A DNA stretch of 37,563 nucleotides from a virus, in the IMG/VR virus record IMGVR_UViG_3300041955_000163, positions 1 to 37,563 of that record. One strand, 5' to 3'. Below, one piece after another: positions 31,877-37,563 of this stretch (position 1 is the first letter of the stretch; every line of letters begins with the position of its first letter). A program made the translations under genes and the position numbers. Under the pieces are notes generated by a model. The model was not told the DNA's origin, ran no database searches, and worked only from the letters and a program-made list of their open reading frames with translations.

Positions 31877-34147
31877 TTAGCTGCTGACAACCGTTGACAA
31901 CTGGGTGACAACCGGCTTTTCCTTGTCAATCATCAACCTTCCTGTCCTTGAACCCCTGCCACTCTCGTCGTATTCCATCTCCTCCGTGGTGATGCCGCCC
32001 TTGGACAAGGCGTCTCGGGTGGAGGTAAGCACCCTTGCCCCGAACTTGCGATACCAGTTCTTCTTGAGGGCAAGCTCCTTCCACCTGAACCACTCGCCCT
32101 TGCTCTTGCTCAGGGCATTGATGATGGCATTGGTTGCCAGGGCATCCACTCCCTCGCCTACCCCTGCGACGAACTTCTCCCTCACCTTGACCTGCCAGTC
32201 GGCAAATACGAGTGCCGCTTGGATACACGGAACAGTGATAACCTTGTCGTGGTTTGCACTGGCCGAGATATAGGCAATCCTCATAGCCAATTCGCCGAGA
32301 CGGGCGTGTAGCTTGTCGTTGCTGGCCACCCATTCGTCGCACATCCGTTCTGCCTCGGGTGTCACCACGGCGAGACCGGGACCACGGAAGTCAGGCTCGG
32401 CTGGCCGCTGCATCCACTTGCCATACTTCCAATCCTTGTCCCCGATGCAGAACAAAAACCTGTCGTATAGGCCGCCTGTGGTGCGCTTCCCGAACACCTC
32501 GGTGAAGTCCTCGGGGTCGTCACACTTCAATGCCCCGAGGATGCTGAGCTTCATCAGGGCGATGTGCTCCCCGGTCTTGTCGGAAGCGCCTGCCTCGTCC
32601 TTGTAGAACAACGAGCAGAGCGTGGCGGGAAGGCTGCTGTTCTGGATACACGCCTTGGACAGGGTATTGGCAAGCTCGTCCTGCACCAGTAGCCTGGGCT
32701 TCGCCGTCTGGAGATGCACGGGCACGGCATTGGGGTCGTTCTTCTTGTCGCCTTTTGCCTTGCCGCCGAAGATGTTGATGAGCCCCCGGTCGGAGCCGGG
32801 CACCGTCCGCTTGGCTGTATTCTCCTCGGGATACCTGATGATGGCTAAAGCCCGGTCGATGGTCTCGCTCTTGCCGCAATGGGGCGGTCCGAGCAGCGCC
32901 GTGTAGAGCGTCCCCCGGATTTCCTTGGCGTAGGTCCTGATGCACGGTGCGAACGCCGTCAGCATCGCCGGGTAGGCAAACCCCAAGGGTGTCTCCAACC
33001 GCCTTGCCCATTCCCCGCACCAGCCGTAGAGGGCGGCCTCGGGGAACACCAGGACCTCGTGGATGCCCTTGGGCTTCCCGGCCGCTGGCTGTTCGGCCAC
33101 GGCTGCGACCGGCTCGGGCGCTGGCTGAGCCAGCATATCCTCGATGATCGCCCGGCTCTGCTGCGCCCCCGTCTCCGTGTAGGGCTTGTTGCCCGCCGTG
33201 AGCGTGGCCACCACCTTGCCCGTGTCCACCCGTGGCTCCGGTGCCTCCACCAGCGGGTCCATCCACTCGACGCCAAGCTCGCCCTCGGTCATCTCTTCGT
33301 CGGTGAGGCGCTCGCTGATGATGCGCCGTGCGCCCTCCAGTGCCTTTCTCAGCGTGGGAACCCTATAGTGGTCCTCGTTGAACTTGGGGCGCATCATAGC
33401 ACTTGCCTCGAACTCCCCTATGACCGCATTGAGGGTGGCATCCTCGTCCTCGTCCACCCAGTGCTTTATGGCAAGCTTCGTGAGCGCCGAGAGGTCTGCC
33501 TCGCTCTGCGAGTTGAACCATTGACCCCAGTTGCCCGCCAGCATCTCGTCCAAATCAGCATTGGCGGATACGCCCTCGGCGACCTTCTTCTCCTCGGGCT
33601 TGACGGGGTCCAGCAAGCCTATGCGGGAATGGAGGCTGGCAAGGTCAACCTCCCGAATCTCATTGGGCAGGGTGGCGAGCTTGCGGCCGGTCACCGTGAA
33701 GTAGCGTGCCTCGTTATACATTTCTATGCGGCCGCACCTCCTTGTCCCCTCGGGCAGCGTGCCCTTGCACCAGATGTGGAAGCCGGTGCCTGATGGGCTA
33801 AGCTCGGTATAGCTGTTCACTTCCTCGATGATGGCTGCCGCCCAGTCCTCCGTGTCCCCCGTGGTCGCATCCCTGACCTTGTCGAGGTCGATGGCTACAT
33901 AGGGCGCAGCAATAATGCAGCCGATACCCCGGTAGAGGTCCGTCTCCTCCAGGGCGCACAGGACGACCTCGAACGTCCACCACGTGTCCGGGTCGGTCGA
34001 GCTTGCCTTGTTCTTCTTGATGGGATCGTACAGGACCTTGGTACGGCGCTTGCCCCGCTGCTCATAGCGCCAGCACACCCAACGCTTGAGATTGCGTAGC
34101 TCGGCGGGCACCTGCATCAGGCGCAGGCGGTCTGGCTCGCTAATCAT
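31877..34147 (-). CDS. Primase-helicase (PrimPol-like plus DUF3987-type ATPase)
   Basis: This 756-aa protein starts at ATG 34147 with AAAGGAG six bases upstream. The N-terminal primase-polymerase domain shows KRWVCWRYE (21-29), AIDLDK (85-90, metal aspartates), SPSGTGFHIW (117-126) and RYFTVTG (148-154), as in NrS-1-type phage primases. The linker (about 300-365) is proline/alanine-rich. The helicase half has Walker A LLGPPHCGKSE (418-428) and Walker B LLVQDE (486-491), like DUF3987 proteins. It would prime and unwind phage DNA. No separate DNA polymerase or helicase is in the window, so it is the main replication gene seen here. The C-terminal codons carry GTTGTCA repeats. Confidence 0.85.
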   Translation of the reverse strand: MISEPDRLRLMQVPAELRNLKRWVCWRYEQRGKRRTKVLYDPIKKNKASSTDPDTWWTFEVVLCALEETDLYRGIGCIIAAPYVAIDLDKVRDATTGDTEDWAAAIIEEVNSYTELSPSGTGFHIWCKGTLPEGTRRCGRIEMYNEARYFTVTGRKLATLPNEIREVDLASLHSRIGLLDPVKPEEKKVAEGVSANADLDEMLAGNWGQWFNSQSEADLSALTKLAIKHWVDEDEDATLNAVIGEFEASAMMRPKFNEDHYRVPTLRKALEGARRIISERLTDEEMTEGELGVEWMDPLVEAPEPRVDTGKVVATLTAGNKPYTETGAQQSRAIIEDMLAQPAPEPVAAVAEQPAAGKPKGIHEVLVFPEAALYGWCGEWARRLETPLGFAYPAMLTAFAPCIRTYAKEIRGTLYTALLGPPHCGKSETIDRALAIIRYPEENTAKRTVPGSDRGLINIFGGKAKGDKKNDPNAVPVHLQTAKPRLLVQDELANTLSKACIQNSSLPATLCSLFYKDEAGASDKTGEHIALMKLSILGALKCDDPEDFTEVFGKRTTGGLYDRFLFCIGDKDWKYGKWMQRPAEPDFRGPGLAVVTPEAERMCDEWVASNDKLHARLGELAMRIAYISASANHDKVITVPCIQAALVFADWQVKVREKFVAGVGEGVDALATNAIINALSKSKGEWFRWKELALKKNWYRKFGARVLTSTRDALSKGGITTEEMEYDESGRGSRTGRLMIDKEKPVVTQLSTVVSS
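31885..31912 (-). repeat. GTTGTCA repeats, inverted cluster
   Basis: TGACAAC at 31885, 31895 and 31906 on the plus strand (GTTGTCA on the minus strand), spaced 10-11 bp. They lie in the last codons of the primase-helicase gene and encode its VVTQLSTVV end. Confidence 0.7.
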
Positions 34148-34166
34148 AGGTCTCCTTTAAGTGCAA

Positions 34167-34192
34167 CGGGACCGGCTGCCGCACCGGTCCCG
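34167..34192 (-). other. 9-bp perfect hairpin upstream of the primase-helicase
   Basis: CGGGACCGG (34167-34175) pairs with CCGGTCCCG (34184-34192) around an 8-base loop. On the minus strand the tail is GTTGCACTT, not a real T-run. It lies between the 60-aa gene and the ribosome site of the primase-helicase. It may be a weak terminator or a translation-control hairpin. Confidence 0.5.
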
Positions 34193-34204
34193 CCCAATCC
34201 ACAG

Positions 34205-34387
34205 CTAAGTCATCTCGGGAGTTCTAGGTTGAGGATTGATTGAAAGGATACATCTTGCGAGATACATCACGTTTCGCAGGTGGTCAATATTTGGAAGGTT
34301 AGAAAGGGGAATCAACCGTGGCTGGAGACCATCAGGTTCATCCCGCAGGATGCTGTGGCGTGGGGCACTAGGCTGGTTCGTGGCCAT
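34205..34387 (-). CDS. Hypothetical protein, 60 aa
   Basis: The likely start is ATG 34387 (MATNQPSAPRHS), since AGGAG lies 8 bases upstream; ATG 34396 is too close to it. The sequence has a polar N-terminus and an LRNVMYLARCILSI stretch. It lies between the regulator and the primase-helicase in the same direction. Function unknown. Confidence 0.5.
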   Translation of the reverse strand: MATNQPSAPRHSILRDEPDGLQPRLIPLSNLPNIDHLRNVMYLARCILSINPQPRTPEMT

Positions 34388-34426
34388 CTTGGTCATCTCC
34401 TATCCTTAATACCAATAGTCCAGGAC

Positions 34427-35227
34427 TTAGTTCTCCCAGTTCGCCTTGGAGGGGAACATCCGGTCGAAGTTCGGGCTGGTGATGTTGATGGTGGACTTGC
34501 CGAGGCAGTTGGGGTCCTTGATCCTGAGCCGCGGCCTGTCCTTCTCCTTCCTGCCCTCCTCGTTCTTGCGCGCCCCGGAGGGACGGCGGAGAAGAAGGTG
34601 AAGGTAGGCAGCCATTGCAAGTACTTCCTGGTCGGTCGATGCCTCCCAGAGGTGGAGAAGCTCGGTGAGCCTGCGCCTTACCTCCGCCTTGGGCTGCGCC
34701 TCGGGGTTGGCGAGAGGGAAGTCCCCTAGCTCCACGGAGGTCCAGTAGAAGCTCGACGTGCGCTCGAAGACCCGGATGGCCTCCTCTATCCTGCCGCCCA
34801 TCATCCTTGCGGTCCCGGTCTTCTCCAGGATGCGGCCGACCTGGCTGAGCGGGTCGCCCCACAGCACATAGGCCGCGGCCGCTCTCATCGCCTTACGGAG
34901 CTTCTGGCTCATCACCGTCTGGGTGACGCCGAACAGCCTGCCCAAGGTGGTCTGCTCGACGCCTACGAGGTAGTAGCAGAGGAGGATGTCTTGCTCCCGT
35001 GGGGGAACACGGGAGACGAATCGGAGGAAGTCCCCGAAGTGCTCCCGGATGAAGCTGTAGATGCCTCCGCCCTCCAGTTCCCGCCTTGTCTCGACCGAGG
35101 ACAGGCCGCCGCCCCGCATCATCCGGTCGGGATTGGTCCGCCAAAGGTCCAGGACCCGTCCTTCCGAGATGCCGTCGAAGTAGCGGGTCTCCGAGTAGTT
35201 GGTCTCCGAGTGGTAATCGTGGGGCAT
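34427..35227 (-). CDS. Sigma-region-4-like regulator
   Basis: I start this 266-aa protein at ATG 35227; an upstream TTG at 35299 would run through the divergent promoter. Residues 74-117 (VPPREQDILLCYYLVGVEQTTLGRLFGVTQTVMSQKLRKA) look like sigma-70 region 4: a P-x-x-E-x-x-x-L-x-x-Y-Y lead-in and a helix-turn-helix. No region 2 is visible, so it is not a full sigma factor. The C-terminal half is helical and charged. It is divergent from the plus-strand genes. It may control early or late transcription, which is inferred. Confidence 0.7.
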   Translation of the reverse strand: MPHDYHSETNYSETRYFDGISEGRVLDLWRTNPDRMMRGGGLSSVETRRELEGGGIYSFIREHFGDFLRFVSRVPPREQDILLCYYLVGVEQTTLGRLFGVTQTVMSQKLRKAMRAAAAYVLWGDPLSQVGRILEKTGTARMMGGRIEEAIRVFERTSSFYWTSVELGDFPLANPEAQPKAEVRRRLTELLHLWEASTDQEVLAMAAYLHLLLRRPSGARKNEEGRKEKDRPRLRIKDPNCLGKSTINITSPNFDRMFPSKANWEN

Positions 35228-35240
35228 ACTAATAAATACC

Positions 35241-35269
35241 CTGAAATTTTCCTGCGGGCGCTGTATTCT
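35241..35269 (+). promoter_or_regulatory. Possible promoter for the plus-strand genes
   Basis: CTGAAA (35241-35246) and TATTCT (35264-35269) are 17 bp apart, each 4 of 6 against the sigma-70 consensus. The same box reads CTATAGAATAC in reverse, so it may also serve the divergent regulator. A tandem GAGAAAGC (35276-35291) and a small GTGGG/CCCAC hairpin (35292-35306) follow, possible operator or leader structures. Confidence 0.35.
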
Positions 35270-35319
35270 ATAGGTGAGAAAGCGAGAAAGCGTGGGCAAC
35301 CCCCACAGAGGAGACTAAA

Positions 35320-35601
35320 ATGGCACAGATGAGCCAGGCAGAAATCAAACAGCTAGTCAGACAGGGAAAAGAGAACAAGGGTCTGCGACGTTGGGTGGTG
35401 CTGGAGACGCACGGGCTTTCCACGCTTCGCCGCCTGTATGTCGGGGACCAAGAGATAGGATACGACTGTGTATCGCTTTCTCCTGCCACGGAGGGTCAGG
35501 CAACGGTCCGTCAGGTCATTGGTGCCTTTGACCGTCCCGTCGCTTACGGCACTGCCCGAAAGTTTATGATGGCTGACAAAACCAAGGTTGCGGCCGCCTA
35601 G
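35320..35601 (+). CDS. Hypothetical early protein, 93 aa
   Basis: It starts at ATG 35320 with GAGGAGA just upstream. The protein is small and mixed alpha/beta (QAEIKQLVRQGKENKGLRRWVVLETHG, then LYVGDQEIGYDCVSLSP). No family is recognised. It is the first gene of the plus-strand cluster, divergent from the regulator, where an excisionase or repressor might be expected, but no helix-turn-helix is clear. Confidence 0.65.
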   Translation: MAQMSQAEIKQLVRQGKENKGLRRWVVLETHGLSTLRRLYVGDQEIGYDCVSLSPATEGQATVRQVIGAFDRPVAYGTARKFMMADKTKVAAA

Positions 35602-35623
35602 AATGCCGCAGAGGAGGCACACC

Positions 35624-35965
35624 GTGGAAAGGAACATCACGCAGGTGGAGAGGACTATCATAGGGTTCATCGACGGGATACAGCGTCTTATGTTCCGTTC
35701 CCTGGACGCCAACGACGAGGAACTGCCCACCCTGGCGAGGGAGTTCCATACAGCGCTTGCAGAGCAGCGGGCGAACTACACGTACCTCCAGTCCCTCGTT
35801 GACAAGGACGAGAGGGAGAAGAAGGCACCGGAGAAGCCCATACCCGGCGAGATGACGTGGGAGCGGGCGGAGAAGATGGTTAGCGGCTTTGCCAGCGAAC
35901 TGATTGACTTCCGTGAGTACGACCCGAAGCAGCCCGATGAACGCAACACCAAGCTCCCCGAGTAG
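35624..35965 (+). CDS. Helical protein, 113 aa
   Basis: I start at GTG 35624, because GAGGAGG lies seven bases upstream. ATG 35603 in the same frame has no ribosome site. The N-terminal part is helical (VERTIIGFIDGIQRLMFRSL, then LAREFHTALAEQRANYTYLQSLVDKDEREKK). The C-terminus is charged. No family is recognised. It lies 23 bp after the 93-aa gene and 81 bp before the integrase. Confidence 0.65.
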   Translation: MERNITQVERTIIGFIDGIQRLMFRSLDANDEELPTLAREFHTALAEQRANYTYLQSLVDKDEREKKAPEKPIPGEMTWERAEKMVSGFASELIDFREYDPKQPDERNTKLPE

Positions 35966-36020
35966 GGGTAGCACCTGTAGACCACGGGAATAATCCCCCG
36001 GAAAATCCGATGCACTGGTG

Positions 36021-36026
36021 TATACT
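36021..36026 (+). promoter_or_regulatory. Possible -10 box of integrase
   Basis: TATACT sits 20 bp before the integrase ATG. The 17-bp-upstream hexamer (CGGAAA) is poor. This may be a weak separate promoter for the integrase, or chance. Confidence 0.25.
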
Positions 36027-36046
36027 GCTGGTGGAGGGAGACTCAA

Positions 36047-37144
36047 ATGGCAAAGCACATCCGGGGAACGGGCACGGTCTATCCGCTGAAGGGCACCAGG
36101 AACCTGTGGTGCCAGTTCTTCGTGAACGGCAGGCGCTTTAACGAGTCCACGGGGACGGACAACCCCCGGCTGGCGGCTTCCTACCTGCGCCAGCGGCTCG
36201 CCGACGCCGACAGCGGCTCGCTCGTCCCCAATGCAAGCTCCGTTACCGTGGCTACCATCGTGGAGGCAAAGCTTACCTCCGACCGGGTCAACGGCAGCGA
36301 CTCCTACGACACCACCAAGGGTCGTTGGGAGCTTCACCTGAAGCCCATTCTCGGGCACCTGAAGGCAGCCGTCGTCACCACCGACATCCTGATGAGGTAT
36401 GCCGAGGGACGCCAAGCCGAGGGCGCTGGCAATGCCAGCATCAACCGTGAGCTTGCCCTGCTCAAGACCAGCTACAAGCTCGCTATGAAGTCGGGGACCT
36501 TGAAGTTTATGCCGTGGTTCCAGATGTTGCAGGAACCTCCCGCCCGGTCCGGCTTCCTCAAGGACGACGAGTACCAGAAGCTCGCTGCTGCCTGTGCCAA
36601 GGAGGGAACCTACCTTGCGGCGATGTTCGAGGTTGCCCACTCGTTCGGCTGGAGGAGCGAGAGCGTCAGAACGATGAAGGTAAGGCAGGCTGACTTCTTC
36701 TCCAACACCATCCGGCTGGACGACTCCAAGAACGGCACCCCCGTGGTCGCCCCCTTGACCAAGAAGCTTCATGAATTGCTGGCGATGTGCGCCACGGGGA
36801 AGCCGCAGGACGCCCCGCTGTTCACCTATCCTGACGGGACCGCCGTGAAGGACTTCCGCAAGGCTTGGTGGAGGGCGACCGAAGCCGCTGGCGTGCCCGA
36901 CCTCATCTTCCACGACCTGTGCCGCACGGCTATGCGCAACATGCGCCGTCTACACATCAGCACCAACGTGGCGAAGCGGGTCGCCGGTCGCAAGACCGAC
37001 TCGATCTTCAATCGCTATAACATCGTGGATGATGCCGACCTTGCTGAGGTCGCCACGAGGATTGACCAGAAGTGCTATAGTAGCACTAAAGCCGAGCCTG
37101 AAAAGCAGGAAGAAATGGCGATGGTTGCAGGACAAGATTTTTAG
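36047..37144 (+). CDS. Tyrosine integrase lacking two catalytic residues
   Basis: This 365-aa phage integrase starts at ATG 36047 with GGAGGGAG seven bases upstream. The N-terminal part (about 5-50: RGTGTVYPLKGTRNLWCQFFVNGRRFNESTG) is the arm-binding type common in this family, followed by a core-binding domain (about 68-160). The catalytic domain has Arg-203 (GWRSE), Lys-228 (DSKNG), His-289 and Tyr-324 (FNRYNIV). The HxxR motif, usually HDLR, reads HDLCRTA, so Arg is Cys-292 (TGC, 36920-36922). The later His/Trp position reads AGRKT (Arg-315). Both are essential or important in the family, so recombination may be weak or lost, unless Arg-293 substitutes. Confidence 0.9.
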   Translation: MAKHIRGTGTVYPLKGTRNLWCQFFVNGRRFNESTGTDNPRLAASYLRQRLADADSGSLVPNASSVTVATIVEAKLTSDRVNGSDSYDTTKGRWELHLKPILGHLKAAVVTTDILMRYAEGRQAEGAGNASINRELALLKTSYKLAMKSGTLKFMPWFQMLQEPPARSGFLKDDEYQKLAAACAKEGTYLAAMFEVAHSFGWRSESVRTMKVRQADFFSNTIRLDDSKNGTPVVAPLTKKLHELLAMCATGKPQDAPLFTYPDGTAVKDFRKAWWRATEAAGVPDLIFHDLCRTAMRNMRRLHISTNVAKRVAGRKTDSIFNRYNIVDDADLAEVATRIDQKCYSSTKAEPEKQEEMAMVAGQDF

Positions 37145-37153
37145 GAGGAAACA

Positions 37154-37563
37154 ATGATAGAGCCACGGACCGTCAAGCAAGCGGAAACTGAATGCCGGAC
37201 AGCCTGGGAAGCCCACCCGGAAGCTATTCATGGCTGGTGTGTACACCATGATACAGAAATGGAAGCCCTGAGCGAACCCATTGTCAATCGCATCCGTTAT
37301 ATCGTTGAAAACAAGGATGAAGACGAGAGGGTAGTCCGCTTGGATAACTTGCGCCCGGTTTTGTCTATCAAAGCCGTAGCGGCATGGAAGGCTTACGAGA
37401 AAGCCATAGCCACGGCACAGAAGGCTTATGAGGAAGCCATAGACCCGGTATGGGAGGCTTATGATGAAGCCAGGACCACGGCACGGGAGGCTTACGAAAA
37501 AGCCAAAGCCCCGGCATGGAAGGCTTACGAAAAAGCCACAGCCCCGGCATGGAAGGCTTACGA
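37154..37563 (+). CDS. Hendecad-repeat protein, 3' part beyond window edge
   Basis: It starts at ATG 37154 with AGGAGG just upstream, 9 bp after the integrase stop, and stays open to the right edge (136 codons). The first 75 residues are unremarkable, with some cysteine and tryptophan (AIHGWCVHHDTEME). From about 78 on there are tandem 11-residue repeats with consensus A-P-A-W-K-A-Y-E-K-A-x (at least five). Eleven-residue repeats usually form long right-handed coiled coils. At DNA level the unit is 33 bp and the last copies are nearly identical. Function unknown. Confidence 0.7.
   Translation, partial: MIEPRTVKQAETECRTAWEAHPEAIHGWCVHHDTEMEALSEPIVNRIRYIVENKDEDERVVRLDNLRPVLSIKAVAAWKAYEKAIATAQKAYEEAIDPVWEAYDEARTTAREAYEKAKAPAWKAYEKATAPAWKAY

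Noticed and set aside
31438-31887. 149-aa plus-strand frame with His-Thr repeats
   Set aside because: The repeat is only the translated CA microsatellite, and the frame has no ribosome site.
35564-36913. 449-aa minus-strand frame
   Set aside because: Lies opposite the integrase, whose domain and motifs are clear.
37145-37153. Attachment site next to integrase
   Set aside because: No tRNA-like or core repeat is visible near the integrase. The 19-bp repeat is inverted and elsewhere, so it was not called an att site.

Overview
The window is most of a temperate, short-tailed (podovirus-like) bacteriophage genome, or prophage. Packaging and capsid genes (large terminase, portal, candidate scaffold, N4-gp56-type major capsid protein) are followed by tail-nozzle-like, collagen-fibre and candidate internal-virion genes. 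No tape measure, tail tube, sheath or baseplate gene is recognisable, which argues for a short tail. DNA is GC-rich and nearly every gene has a clear Shine-Dalgarno sequence. The host cannot be read directly. The integrase and several small proteins resemble what I remember from Acidobacteriota-type genomes, but that is only a weak inference.

Layout, in transcription order. A long minus-strand late operon runs from about 31140 down to the left edge. It starts with an accessory block: GT31-like glycosyltransferase, C5-cytosine methyltransferase, a DUF3102-like protein, GroEL, a 53-aa acidic protein, an L,D-transpeptidase-like wall enzyme, GroES and a 54-aa membrane protein. After a structured intergenic RNA come five small genes and then large terminase, HNH endonuclease, portal, a 148-aa protein, a 32-aa zinc ribbon, candidate scaffold, major capsid protein and a hairpin terminator. 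The tail block follows: a coiled-coil/zinc protein, a 347-aa tail protein, HNH, a 249-aa protein, HNH, a 1054-aa nozzle-like protein, two collagen-like fibres and two surface-type proteins. A small acetyltransferase-like protein, three candidate internal-virion proteins and a 1187-aa protein with GNAT and HD-GYP domains end the block. Many junctions are TAATG or ATGA overlaps, so translation is tightly coupled.

Right of 31400 lies the replication and lysogeny side. A 31.4-31.9 kb region carries GTTGTCA repeats and an (AT)6(CA)12 tract, making it a candidate origin or control region. It is followed by a primase-helicase and a sigma-region-4-like regulator on the minus strand. Divergently, on the plus strand, lie two small genes, a tyrosine integrase and a cut-off gene of 11-residue repeats.

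Most notable points: an HD-GYP (cyclic-di-GMP phosphodiesterase-type) domain in a virion-module protein whose HD motif is tandemly duplicated; a phage GroEL/GroES pair whose GroEL lacks a C-terminal ATP-pocket segment; a methyltransferase gene whose second frame encodes another recognisable methyltransferase C-terminus, joined at a G6 run; an integrase lacking two expected catalytic residues; a 19-bp inverted repeat flanking the 31-kb late operon; and three free-standing HNH endonucleases among the structural genes.
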